Assembly (NCBI GenBank): GCA_019739225.1
Contig: JAHHDT010000006.1
Location: forward strand, 439,823 to 503,822
Direction of reading: 5' to 3'
Length of the DNA: 64,000 bases
Source: Aquamicrobium sp.
GTDB lineage: Bacteria > Pseudomonadota > Alphaproteobacteria > Rhizobiales > Rhizobiaceae
Shown here in pieces: positions 8,166 to 16,474 of this stretch. The translations under genes were made by a program, and so were the position numbers. A model generated the notes under the pieces. The model was not told the origin of the DNA, did not search any database, and was given only the letters and a program-made list of their open reading frames with translations. The stretch's first letter is position 1; each line of letters opens with the position of its first letter.

Positions 8166-8942
8166 ATGGCACGCCGCATCATCGACCTGTCCGTTCCGCT
8201 GGAGGCGGGCATCGCCTCCGACCCGCCGGGTCACGAACCGAAGATCACCTATCTTCCGCACAAGGATACGGCGGGACAGATCACCGGCTTCTTTCCCGGC
8301 CTGAAGGAGGAAGACCTGCCCGGCAGGGAGGGATGGGCGATCGAGCTGCTTCAGATCACGACGCATAATGGCACTCATCTCGACGCACCCTATCACCACC
8401 ACTCGACCATGGACGGCGGCAAGCGTGCGATCACCATCGACGAGGTGCCGCTCGACTGGTGCTTCCAGCCGGGCGTGAAGCTGGACTTCCGCCATTTCGC
8501 CGACGGCCAGATCGTGACCGCGGACGACGTGAAACGCGAGCTCGACAGGATCGAGCACACGCTGAAGCCACTGGAAATCGTCGTGGTCAACACCGCCGCC
8601 GGCACCGCTTATGGTCAGCCCGACTACACGCATCGCGGCTGCGGCATGGGCCGCGAGGCGACGCTGCATCTGCTCGAGCAGGGCGTTCGGGTGACCGGCA
8701 CCGACGGGTGGAGCTGGGATGCGCCGTTCTCGCATACCCGCAACCGCTTCGCCGAAAGCAAGGACCCCTCGATCATCTGGGAAGGCCATCGCGCCAGCAT
8801 GGAGATCGGCTACTGCCATATCGAGAAGTTGACCAACCTGGAGCAGCTTCCGGCAACCGGTTTCCAGATTTCCTGCTTCCCCTTCAAGATCCGCGCCGCT
8901 TCGGCCGGCTTCGTTCGCGCCGTCGCCATCATCGAGGACTGA
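8166..8942 (+). CDS. cyclase-family metal-dependent hydrolase (kynurenine formamidase-like)
   Basis: Putative hydrolase of 258 aa of the cyclase family, which includes kynurenine formamidase, isatin hydrolase and cyclic-imide or amide hydrolases. The metal-binding signature HNGTHLDAPYHH lies at residues 67-78, where two His and one Asp would hold the metal. It lies 18 bases after the DctM stop and 36 bases before the BKACE gene, so it is co-transcribed with the transporter. It probably opens an amide, lactone or cyclic bond in the imported compound. No tryptophan-pathway gene is nearby, which argues against true kynurenine formamidase. Confidence 0.87.
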   Translation: MARRIIDLSVPLEAGIASDPPGHEPKITYLPHKDTAGQITGFFPGLKEEDLPGREGWAIELLQITTHNGTHLDAPYHHHSTMDGGKRAITIDEVPLDWCFQPGVKLDFRHFADGQIVTADDVKRELDRIEHTLKPLEIVVVNTAAGTAYGQPDYTHRGCGMGREATLHLLEQGVRVTGTDGWSWDAPFSHTRNRFAESKDPSIIWEGHRASMEIGYCHIEKLTNLEQLPATGFQISCFPFKIRAASAGFVRAVAIIED

Positions 8943-8978
8943 CGGCCCTTCTTCCGACCTTCACGAGGACATAGACCC

Positions 8979-9917
8979 ATGAGCAAGAACACCGGGAAAG
9001 TCATCATAAGCTGCGCCGTCACCGGCGGCATCCACACGCCGTCCATGTCGGACGCGCTGCCCTATACGCCGGACGACATCGCCCGGCAGTCGATCGAGGC
9101 GGCCGAAGCCGGCGCAGCGATCCTGCATCTCCACGCGCGCGACCCGCAGACCGGCCGGCCGACGCCGGACCCGGCCGTGTTCATGCAGTTCCTGCCGCGC
9201 ATCAAGCAGGCGACCGGCGCGGTGGTGAACATCACCACGGGCGGCGGGCTCGGCATGTCGCTGGAAGAGCGGCTGGCCGCGCCCATGCAGGCCGCACCGG
9301 AGATGTGCTCGCTCAACATGGGATCGATGAATTTCGGTATCTTCCCAATGGCAGCCAAGGAGCGCGACTGGAAGTTCGACTGGGAAAAGCCCTACATTCT
9401 CGGCACGGACGACTTCATCTTCCGCAACACGTTCCGCGACATCGAATACATCCTCAAGAATCTCGGCGAGAAGCACGGCACGCGCTTCGAGCATGAGTGC
9501 TACGATGTCGGCCACCTCTACAACCTTGCCCATTTCGTAGATCGTGGTCTCGTCAAGCCGCCGTTCTTCGTGCAGATGATCTTCGGCATCCTCGGCGGTA
9601 TCGGTGCGGCGCCGGAAAACCTGATGTTCATGAAGGAAACGGCCGACAAGCTGTTCGGCGACGACTACCAGTGGTCGGTTCTGGCGGCGGGCCGCCACCA
9701 GATGCCGATTGCCACGCAAGCCGCTCTGATGGGCGGCAACGTGCGGGTCGGGCTCGAGGATTCGCTTTACATCGGTCGCGGCAAGCTTGCCGAATCGAAC
9801 GCCGAGCAGGTGCGCAAGATCAGGCTCATCATCGAGGAACTCGGCCTGGACATCGCAACGCCTGAAGAGGCTCGCGCCACGCTGGCCCTCAAGGGCGGCG
9901 ACCGGGTTTCGTTCTAG
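8979..9917 (+). CDS. beta-keto acid cleavage enzyme (BKACE, DUF849)
   Basis: Zinc enzyme of 312 aa of the BKACE family, which cleaves a beta-keto acid with acetyl-CoA to give acetoacetate and a new acyl-CoA. Metal ligands are visible as H50 and H52 (AAILHLHARDP) and E260 (NVRVGLED). Family members differ mainly in the side-chain pocket of the beta-keto acid, so the substrate here is unassigned. Its place between the cyclase and the SMP-30 gene and behind a TRAP importer suggests it makes the carbon-carbon cleavage step in degrading the imported compound. Confidence 0.92.
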   Translation: MSKNTGKVIISCAVTGGIHTPSMSDALPYTPDDIARQSIEAAEAGAAILHLHARDPQTGRPTPDPAVFMQFLPRIKQATGAVVNITTGGGLGMSLEERLAAPMQAAPEMCSLNMGSMNFGIFPMAAKERDWKFDWEKPYILGTDDFIFRNTFRDIEYILKNLGEKHGTRFEHECYDVGHLYNLAHFVDRGLVKPPFFVQMIFGILGGIGAAPENLMFMKETADKLFGDDYQWSVLAAGRHQMPIATQAALMGGNVRVGLEDSLYIGRGKLAESNAEQVRKIRLIIEELGLDIATPEEARATLALKGGDRVSF

Positions 9918-9972
9918 CACCAGCACAATAGCAATGGAGCCGCCCCGCAGTGGGGCGGCGGGGAGGAGCGTG

Positions 9973-10983
9973 ATGGCGGGCAATCCGATAGACGGCTTCG
10001 AGGTCGATCCTGCAACGGTCGGCTTCATTGGCGAAGGGCTGCAGCGGCCCGAATGCATTCTGGCTGAGCGCGACGGGAGCCTTTGGAGCGCCGATGCGCG
10101 CGGCGGGGTGGTGCATATCCGGCCGGACGGCTCGCAGCACCTTGTCACCCAGCAGATCGACGAGCGTTTTTCGGCCAATGCCGACGAGGCCGAACGCTTC
10201 ACCACCGGCACGCTGCCGAATGGTCTCGCCTTCGACCGCGACGGCTCCTTCCTGGTCTCCAACTTCGGCACCGACAGGCTGGAGCGGATGACCCGCGAGG
10301 GCCAGACCTCGGTGCTGGCGGATACGCTCGACGGCAAGCCCATCGGCAAGGTCAATTTCGTCCTGCGCGACAGCAAGGGCCGGGTATGGCTGACGATCTC
10401 GACCCGCATCGTCAACTGGATGCAGGCGATCAGCCCCAACCTCGCCGACGGCTATGTCGCCGTGTTCGACGAGCAGGGCCTGCGCGTCGTCGCCGACGGC
10501 TTCCGCTTCACCAACGAGATCCGTTTCGATGCGGCGGAGGAATGGCTGTACGTCGTGGAGACGACCGGCCGGCGCATCACGCGGCTGCGCATCGACGACC
10601 GCTGCGAAGTGACTGCGCGCGAAACCTTCGGGCCGGACGACACCGGCGGGTTCATCGATGGCATCGCCTTCGACAGCCACGGCAATCTGTGGGGCACCCA
10701 CGTGATGTCCGACCGCATCTTCGCGATCACGCCGGAAGGCGATTTCCGAGTGATACTCGACGACGACAACCCCGCACCGTCGAAGGTGCTCTACGATGCC
10801 TTCGCACGCGATGCCGTCACACCGGACCTGATGTTGGCCTGCGGCGGCAAGCTGGCACCCTGGTTCGCTTCCGTGACGTTCGGCGGGCCGGATCTCAGAA
10901 CGGTCTATATCGGCTCGCTGCGTGGAACCCGCATACCGTTCTTCCGGTCACCCGTTGCCGGCCTGCCGATGTCGCACTGGTAG
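9973..10983 (+). CDS. SMP-30/gluconolactonase family protein
   Basis: Six-bladed beta-propeller protein of 336 aa of the SMP-30/gluconolactonase/LRE family, generally calcium- or zinc-dependent lactonases. Repeated propeller strands are visible (GLQRPECILAERDGSLWSAD, NGLAFDRDGSFLVSNFG, DGIAFDSHGNLWGTHV) with the usual metal-site Glu, Asn and Asp. The start at 9973 has GGGAGGAG upstream and is preferred over an ATG at 9934. It is the last gene of the operon; its stop lies 4 bases from the stop of the convergent doeB. It may hydrolyse a lactone in the same pathway as the BKACE. Confidence 0.87.
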   Translation: MAGNPIDGFEVDPATVGFIGEGLQRPECILAERDGSLWSADARGGVVHIRPDGSQHLVTQQIDERFSANADEAERFTTGTLPNGLAFDRDGSFLVSNFGTDRLERMTREGQTSVLADTLDGKPIGKVNFVLRDSKGRVWLTISTRIVNWMQAISPNLADGYVAVFDEQGLRVVADGFRFTNEIRFDAAEEWLYVVETTGRRITRLRIDDRCEVTARETFGPDDTGGFIDGIAFDSHGNLWGTHVMSDRIFAITPEGDFRVILDDDNPAPSKVLYDAFARDAVTPDLMLACGGKLAPWFASVTFGGPDLRTVYIGSLRGTRIPFFRSPVAGLPMSHW

Positions 10984-10987
10984 GCGA

Positions 10988-11995
10988 TCAGCCTGTCGGC
11001 ACCGCAACGACGGCGGCGCAGTCGCCGGCTTTCACGAGGCCGGGAAAGTGGCGCGCGGCGAGCAGCCCGTCCATCTTCGCGCGGATTTCCTGCGGCGCCG
11101 TACCAGTGCGGCCGACGCCGTGGATGCGTGCGACGACCATGCCCTGCTCGACCCTGTCGCCCAGATCGATCATCGTCTCGATCATGCCGTCATCCTCGGC
11201 GAAGGAGAAACAGTCGTCCGACGGCATGTCGAGCCAGGCGGTCGGGGACTGCTCGACCGCGCCGGAGACGATGCCGGCATGGCGCAGCACGTTCATGACG
11301 CCCCGCCGCGCGATCCTGACGGTGCGCGCGCGGGAGGTTCCGCCACCGCCGAGCTCGGTGGTGACGAAGGTCTTGCCCATGTCCTCGGCCGCGGTGTCGA
11401 ACATGCCGACAGCGTCGATCTCCAGCATCTTCACCGACCATGGTGCCGCGAAGGCCTCCACGGCTGCAAAGGCGCGCGCCTCCTGCACCTTGTCGGGCAG
11501 GACGTGCGCGGCGCAGAACGGCACGAAGTCGAGCGTGCGGCCGCCCGAATGGAAGTCGAGAACGATGTCGGCGCGCGGCAGCAAATGGCGCTGCACGTAG
11601 TCCGCGATCTTCTCGGTCACGGTACCGTCGGGCCTGCCCGGGAAGCTACGGTTCATGTTGCCCTTGTCGATGGGCGAGGTGCGGGTGCCCGCCTTGAACG
11701 CCGGGTAGTTGAGCGCGGGCAGGATGATGACCGTGCCCGACACGTCCTGCGGGTCGAGCGTGCGGGCCAGGTCGTAGAGGGCGAGCGGGCCTTCATACTC
11801 GTCGCCGTGGTTGCCGCCCGTCAGCAATGCCGTGGGCCCGCGGCCGTTGCAGATGACCGCAATGGGCACCATGACGGAACCCCATGCGGAGTCGTCGCGG
11901 CTGAACGGCAGCCGCAGGAAACCGTGCTGTGCGCCGGATCCGTCGAGGTCGATCGTCGGCACGATGGGAGAGGGACGAAGGTTCTGGTCGAGCAT
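10988..11995 (-). CDS. doeB: N-alpha-acetyl-L-2,4-diaminobutyrate deacetylase DoeB
   Basis: Zinc deacylase of 335 aa of the succinylglutamate desuccinylase/aspartoacylase family. In ectoine breakdown it removes acetate from N-alpha-acetyl-diaminobutyrate to give L-2,4-diaminobutyrate. Metal ligands are H63 and E66 (GGNHGDEYEG) and H149 (DFHSGG). The assignment rests on this family signature plus its position directly after doeA (5-base gap) in a complete ectoine cluster; this gene is called eutE in Ruegeria. The start at 11995 is the ATG after the doeA stop. It is the terminal gene of the minus arm. Confidence 0.9.
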   Translation of the reverse strand: MLDQNLRPSPIVPTIDLDGSGAQHGFLRLPFSRDDSAWGSVMVPIAVICNGRGPTALLTGGNHGDEYEGPLALYDLARTLDPQDVSGTVIILPALNYPAFKAGTRTSPIDKGNMNRSFPGRPDGTVTEKIADYVQRHLLPRADIVLDFHSGGRTLDFVPFCAAHVLPDKVQEARAFAAVEAFAAPWSVKMLEIDAVGMFDTAAEDMGKTFVTTELGGGGTSRARTVRIARRGVMNVLRHAGIVSGAVEQSPTAWLDMPSDDCFSFAEDDGMIETMIDLGDRVEQGMVVARIHGVGRTGTAPQEIRAKMDGLLAARHFPGLVKAGDCAAVVAVPTG

Positions 11996-12000
11996 GGCGC

Positions 12001-13182
12001 TCAGTCCTTGACGAAAAGCTGTCTCGGCACGTTGGCCAGACATTCCACACCGGTTTCGGTAATCAGGATGGATTCGGTGATCTCGAGGCCCATGTCCTCG
12101 AGCCAGAGGCCGGTCATGAAATGGAACGTCATGCCGGGTTCGAGCACGGTCCGGTCTCCCGGGCGCAGGCTCATCGTGCGCTCGCCCCAGTCCGGCGGAT
12201 AGCTGATCCCGATCGGATAGCCCGTGCGGTTATCCTTGACGATGCCGTATTTCTTGAGAACCGCGAAGAAGGCGTTTGCGATGTCCTCGCATGTGTTGCC
12301 GGGCCGCGCTGCCTCAAGGCCGGCTTCCATACCTTCCAGCGTCGCCTTCTCCGCATCAAGGAAGGCTTCGGTCGGCTTGCCGAGGAACACGGTGCGCGAC
12401 AGCGGGCAGTGATAGCGGTGATAGCAGCCGGCGATCTCGAAGAAGGTGCCTTCATTGGCCTTCATCGGCCGGTCGTCCCAGGTCAGGTGCGGTGCCGAAG
12501 CGTCCGCGCCCGACGGCAGCAGGGGCACGATGGCGGGATAATCACCGCCGAAATCGTCGACACCACGAATGCCGGCATCGTAGATTTCGGCAACGAGATC
12601 GCATTTGCGCATGCCGACTTCCGCCTTGTCGAGAATGCGGGCATGCATCGCCTCGACGATACGGGCTGCCTTGCGCATATAGTCGATCTCGGTCGGGCTC
12701 TTGACCGCGCGCTGCCAGTTGACGAGCGCTGTGACATCCACGAAGCGTGCGTTGGGCAGCCCTTTCTGCAGCGCTGCGAAGGCTGCGGCCGAGAACCAGT
12801 AATTGTCCATCTCGACTCCGACGGAGAGCCCGTCGAGACGACGGTCGCGCAGCACTTGTGCGAGGAAATCCATCGGGTGGCGCTCGGTGGACTGCACGTA
12901 GTGGTCGGCGTAGCCGATGATGTTCTCGTGGCCGAGATAGGCCGTGCGCTTGGCGCCATTCGCGTCCTGCCCACGGCCGTACCAGATCGGCTCGCCCTGC
13001 GGCGGCACGATGACGGCCTGGTGTACGTAGAACGACCAGCCGTCATAGCCGGTCAGCCAGGCCATGTTCGACGGGTCGCTGACGATGAGCACGTCGATGC
13101 CACGCCGTTCCATCGCGCGGCGCGTCTTGGCCAGACGCTGGGCATATTCCTCACGCGTGAACTTGAGATTGGGCGAACTCAT
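12001..13182 (-). CDS. doeA: ectoine hydrolase DoeA (M24 peptidase family)
   Basis: Ring-opening enzyme of 393 aa that hydrolyses ectoine to N-acetyl-diaminobutyrate; called eutD in Ruegeria. It has the creatinase-type N-terminal domain (residues about 1-165) and a pita-bread M24 domain. Several canonical M24 metal positions are replaced, as is usual for ectoine hydrolases, which need no metal. GAGGAA precedes the ATG at 13182 (MSSPNLKFTREEYAQRL). Length is close to the 399 aa of characterised enzymes. It sits between eutC and doeB on the same strand. Confidence 0.92.
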   Translation of the reverse strand: MSSPNLKFTREEYAQRLAKTRRAMERRGIDVLIVSDPSNMAWLTGYDGWSFYVHQAVIVPPQGEPIWYGRGQDANGAKRTAYLGHENIIGYADHYVQSTERHPMDFLAQVLRDRRLDGLSVGVEMDNYWFSAAAFAALQKGLPNARFVDVTALVNWQRAVKSPTEIDYMRKAARIVEAMHARILDKAEVGMRKCDLVAEIYDAGIRGVDDFGGDYPAIVPLLPSGADASAPHLTWDDRPMKANEGTFFEIAGCYHRYHCPLSRTVFLGKPTEAFLDAEKATLEGMEAGLEAARPGNTCEDIANAFFAVLKKYGIVKDNRTGYPIGISYPPDWGERTMSLRPGDRTVLEPGMTFHFMTGLWLEDMGLEITESILITETGVECLANVPRQLFVKD

Positions 13183-13204
13183 GAAGTGGGGATTCCTCGC
13201 TTGG

Positions 13205-14197
13205 TCAGCTTTCGAAAATCGTTCCTGCCCGGGCCGCCGCCGCGCGCTGTCGGGCCAGTGTGGCGATGGCGGTGTCCTGCGCACCGGTGCCTGTCAGGTC
13301 GCAAAGGGTGATCGCCGCCGGCGACCGGCGCCCGCGCATCTTTCCTGCCACGATTGCCCCCAGTTCGGAGAAGGCGGCATCGGAGGCAACCGCGCCCGCC
13401 TCTATGGCGTGGTGCAGTTCGCCCAACCGTCTCGTCTGTTTCAGGCTGTCCGCGACATAGGGTTCGGCGCGCGCCACCACGGCCGGGTCGATCTCGTTCT
13501 TGTGCTCCGCATCCGAACCCATGGCCGTGACATGCTGGCCGGGAGACAGCCAGTCGGCCTTGATGAGCGGCTGCTCGGAGGGCGTGGTCGTTACCAGCAC
13601 GTCTGCACCCGATGCCGCCTTCTTCGGGTCGGATTCCGCGCGAACCAGGATACCCAGTTCCTCGCGCAGCTTTGCGGCCAGCGCCTCGGCCTTGGCCGCG
13701 TCTCGCGCCCAGATGCGCGCCTCGGCGATCGGTCGCACCAGCATCAGCGCCTTGAGCTGCAGGCGCGCCTGCACGCCTGCACCGAAGATCGCCGCGACGG
13801 TGGAATCCGGCCGCGACAGATGCTTTGCTGCGACCGCACCCGCAGCGGCTGTGCGAATGTCGGTCAGGTAGCCGTTGTCGAGCAGCAGCGCTTCGGTCAG
13901 CCCGGTTTTTGCCGAGAGCAGGACCATCATGCCGTTGACGCTCGGAAGACCGAGTTTCGGATTGTCGAAGAAGCCGGGGCTGAACTTGATGGCGAAGCCG
14001 TCCACGCCGGGAACATAGGCGGTCTTCACATCGACCTCGCCGCGATGCTCGGGAATGTCGAGCCGCAGGATCGGCGGCATCGCGACCTGCAGGGTGGCCA
14101 GCGCGCGAAAGGCGTTCTCCACGCAGTCGACCGCTTCGAGGTCGAGCGGGACGAGGTTCCGCAATTCGGCTTCGGTGAGGATGGTCATGCGGGTCAT
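13205..14197 (-). CDS. eutC: EutC, ornithine cyclodeaminase/mu-crystallin family enzyme of ectoine utilisation
   Basis: NAD(P)-binding protein of 330 aa of the ornithine cyclodeaminase family. The Rossmann segment includes VAAIFGAGVQARLQLKAL, and an N-terminal substrate loop contains KFSPGFFDNPKLGLPSVNG. In hydroxyectoine-degrading alphaproteobacteria, eutABC are thought to convert 5-hydroxyectoine or its hydrolysis products into the ectoine route. The start ATG at 14197 overlaps the eutB stop (ATGA). Identity comes from synteny with eutA, eutB, doeA and doeB more than from catalytic residues. Confidence 0.87.
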   Translation of the reverse strand: MTRMTILTEAELRNLVPLDLEAVDCVENAFRALATLQVAMPPILRLDIPEHRGEVDVKTAYVPGVDGFAIKFSPGFFDNPKLGLPSVNGMMVLLSAKTGLTEALLLDNGYLTDIRTAAAGAVAAKHLSRPDSTVAAIFGAGVQARLQLKALMLVRPIAEARIWARDAAKAEALAAKLREELGILVRAESDPKKAASGADVLVTTTPSEQPLIKADWLSPGQHVTAMGSDAEHKNEIDPAVVARAEPYVADSLKQTRRLGELHHAIEAGAVASDAAFSELGAIVAGKMRGRRSPAAITLCDLTGTGAQDTAIATLARQRAAAARAGTIFES

Positions 14198-15192
14198 GTT
14201 GCGTGCTCCCCGGCAAAGGGGTTGTCGCCGCAGACGATGCGGCGGTGAAGTTCCATGTCGATATTGCGGCCGGAAAGGATGAGAACCGTCGGGCCGGCCG
14301 GCTTCACCCTTGCCGACAAAAGCGCGGCTATGCCGACGGCACCCGCACCTTCGACGATCTCGCGCTCCGCCTCATAGGCATGCGCGATGCCGGCGGCGAT
14401 CTCTTCTTCCGACAGCAGCACCACATCGTCGAGGAGTTCGCGGCACATGGCGAAGGTCAGCCGGTTGTCGAGGCCGATGCCGCCGCCAAGCGAGTCGGCC
14501 AGCGAGGCGACTTCCTCGACCTGGACCGGCGCGCCGGCGTCGAGGCTCGCTTTCATGGCCGCGCCCCGCGTCATCGAAACGCCGATCACCCGTGTCGATG
14601 GCGACCTGCCCTTGACGGCGGCCGCGATGCCTGCCGCAAGCCCGCCGCCCGAAAGCGGCACCAGCACCGTCTCGACCTCTGGAAGCGCGTCGACGATTTC
14701 GAGGCCGAGCGTTCCCTGACCCGCGATGACGCCGGGATGATCGAAGGGCGGCACCATCGTCATGCCTTCATCGGCAACGAGGCGCTCCACCTCGACCTGG
14801 GCATCGTCCTGGCTGTTGCCGACGATGCGGATCTCCGCACCCAGCCTGCGGATCTCGGAGACCTTGTTGTCGGGCACGAGGCGCGACATGCAGATCGTGG
14901 CGCGGATGCCTTCGGCCTTCGCTGCATGGGCGAGCGCGCGGCCGTGGTTGCCGGTGGAGGCTGCGACGACACCGTGCGTGCGCTCCTCGTCGTTGAGAAG
15001 GGTTATCGCATTGGTCGCGCCGCGCAGCTTGAAGCTGCCGGTCGTCTGCCGGTGCTCCAGCTTCAGATGGACAGGAACGCCAAGGGTCTCCGACAGTGTC
15101 GATGACGTCACGAGCGCGGTTTGCTCGATCCTGCCGGCGATGCGTTCGCGGGCGGCGAGAATATCGGAGAGGCTGATTGCGGCCGGGGTCAT
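14194..15192 (-). CDS. eutB: EutB, threonine dehydratase-like PLP enzyme of hydroxyectoine utilisation
   Basis: Fold-type II PLP enzyme of 332 aa. The Schiff-base lysine is K55 in TTGSFKLRGATNA, and the phosphate-binding loop is PLSGGGLAAG. It belongs to the threonine/serine dehydratase group and in ectoine clusters is proposed to dehydrate the hydroxylated intermediate. The start at 15192 lies 8 bases after the eutA stop; a frame extension to 15285 overlaps eutA and was rejected. Flanked by eutA and eutC in the canonical order. Confidence 0.87.
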   Translation of the reverse strand: MTPAAISLSDILAARERIAGRIEQTALVTSSTLSETLGVPVHLKLEHRQTTGSFKLRGATNAITLLNDEERTHGVVAASTGNHGRALAHAAKAEGIRATICMSRLVPDNKVSEIRRLGAEIRIVGNSQDDAQVEVERLVADEGMTMVPPFDHPGVIAGQGTLGLEIVDALPEVETVLVPLSGGGLAAGIAAAVKGRSPSTRVIGVSMTRGAAMKASLDAGAPVQVEEVASLADSLGGGIGLDNRLTFAMCRELLDDVVLLSEEEIAAGIAHAYEAEREIVEGAGAVGIAALLSARVKPAGPTVLILSGRNIDMELHRRIVCGDNPFAGEHAT

Positions 15193-15200
15193 GGCGCGGC

Positions 15201-16001
15201 TCAGCGGGTAGGCAAAGGCAGCGTCATAAGACGCCCGTATTCGGGTTTGGCGGTTTCGTCGCCGCAAAGGCGCAGGCATGTCCATGCCGTCGCCTGATTG
15301 CTGGTGACGACCGGCCTGCCGATCGCATCCTCGATGCGGGCAGCGACGGAGGCCGAACGCAACGCCGTGCAGGAGATGAACAGCGCCTCGGCTTCGGGCG
15401 CAGTGGCCTGCCTTGCTGCCTCCACGATCGAATCCAATGCGATCCGCGCCATCTTGCGATCGTCCTCGAAGCCGAGGCAGGTGAAGCTGGCAATGTCGAA
15501 CCCGTGCGCGGCAAAATAGTCCGCCATCGGCCTGCTGGTCTCGACGGTGTAGGGCGTCAGCACGCTGATGCGGCGTCCACCGAGCGCATTCAGACCGGCC
15601 ACTGCCGCCGTGGTTGGCGTCACGACTTTCGTGCCGGGCTTGCCGGCCGCAATGGCGTGCTCGATCTCGGCGTCGCCGATGACGACCGAGGCCGAGGTGC
15701 AGGAATAGCAGATCGCATCGAGCGGTTCGTCCGGCAGGATCAGGGCGGCCGCTTCGCTGAGCGCCGGCTGCATCGCGCGCAGGTTCTGCGGCGTCGTCGG
15801 ATTGGCATAGGCGATGCGCGCGACATAAGTGCCGATGCGAGGGCCGGCGACCATGCGCGCGAAGTCCGGCTCGGTCGTGTGGTCGGTAGCGAGAATGATC
15901 AGCCCGACCCGCCTTTCCATCGGCTCGGGGTCGATCGAAACCAGTCCGTCGGCAAGACGGATCGGTGCTGCCTTTTCGATGATCGAAGACTGCGAACGCA
16001 T
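15201..16001 (-). CDS. eutA: EutA, Asp/Glu racemase / maleate isomerase-like protein of ectoine utilisation
   Basis: Enzyme of 266 aa of the aspartate/glutamate racemase superfamily (arylmalonate decarboxylase and maleate isomerase branch). Cysteines sit in both expected catalytic positions: C98/C101 in ICYSCTSASVV and C211 in FISCTALRSASV. In ectoine clusters EutA is proposed to act with EutB and EutC on 5-hydroxyectoine, possibly inverting a stereocentre. It lies 7 bases downstream of the usp stop... more exactly its start at 16001 precedes the usp stop at 16009, so the genes are tightly packed in one operon. Confidence 0.85.
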   Translation of the reverse strand: MRSQSSIIEKAAPIRLADGLVSIDPEPMERRVGLIILATDHTTEPDFARMVAGPRIGTYVARIAYANPTTPQNLRAMQPALSEAAALILPDEPLDAICYSCTSASVVIGDAEIEHAIAAGKPGTKVVTPTTAAVAGLNALGGRRISVLTPYTVETSRPMADYFAAHGFDIASFTCLGFEDDRKMARIALDSIVEAARQATAPEAEALFISCTALRSASVAARIEDAIGRPVVTSNQATAWTCLRLCGDETAKPEYGRLMTLPLPTR

Positions 16002-16008
16002 TAGTGGC

Positions 16009-16449
16009 TCACTTCACGGTCAGGCAGGGGCAGGAGGCAAGGCTCGTCACCTTGTGCGACACGCTGCCCAGCAGGAAACCTTCTACATCTCCCAACCCGC
16101 GGCTGCCGAGCACGATCAGGTCGAAATTCTCGTCGCGTGCGACATTGACGATGGTGCGTGCCGGCGGGCCGCGCTTGACCATCGTGCGCACCTTGCCGGC
16201 ACCCAGCTTGTCGAGCTCCTCGGCTGCGATGCGCACCACCTCGCGTGCGTGCTCGGACAGCGCCTTGTCGGGTGACGAAGGGTTGGCCGCCCTGACCATC
16301 GAGAGTGAGCTCTCCAGCGGGCTGTGGTGGCGATAGACGCAGATCACGGCCAGCTCGGCGTCGTAGCGGCCGGCGACGTCGGCTGCCACCGCGAGCGCGC
16401 GCATGGCCGGCTCGGAGCCGTCAACCGGAAGCAGGATCTTCTTGAACAT
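16009..16449 (-). CDS. universal stress protein of the ectoine transporter operon (TeaD-like)
   Basis: Single-domain UspA-family protein of 146 aa with the ATP-binding loop GSRGLGDVEGFLLGSVS, so it is an ATP-binding Usp. In Halomonas the homologous TeaD regulates the TeaABC ectoine TRAP transporter; the same gene order (transporter then usp) is seen here. The start at 16449 is preceded by AAAGGAAGAGGAAAC. It sits between uehC and eutA, consistent with a role in tuning ectoine uptake by ATP level. Confidence 0.88.
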   Translation of the reverse strand: MFKKILLPVDGSEPAMRALAVAADVAGRYDAELAVICVYRHHSPLESSLSMVRAANPSSPDKALSEHAREVVRIAAEELDKLGAGKVRTMVKRGPPARTIVNVARDENFDLIVLGSRGLGDVEGFLLGSVSHKVTSLASCPCLTVK

Positions 16450-16474
16450 GACCGTTTCCTCTTCCTTTCGCGTG

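Noticed and set aside
7353-8819. 488-codon minus-strand frame opposite the DctM and cyclase genes
   Set aside because: The Asp/His/Arg/Gln-rich product is a shadow of hydrophobic coding sequence on the other strand.
8166-8942. True kynurenine formamidase of tryptophan breakdown
   Set aside because: The family motif fits, but no kynureninase or tryptophan dioxygenase is near and the gene is embedded in a TRAP/BKACE operon.
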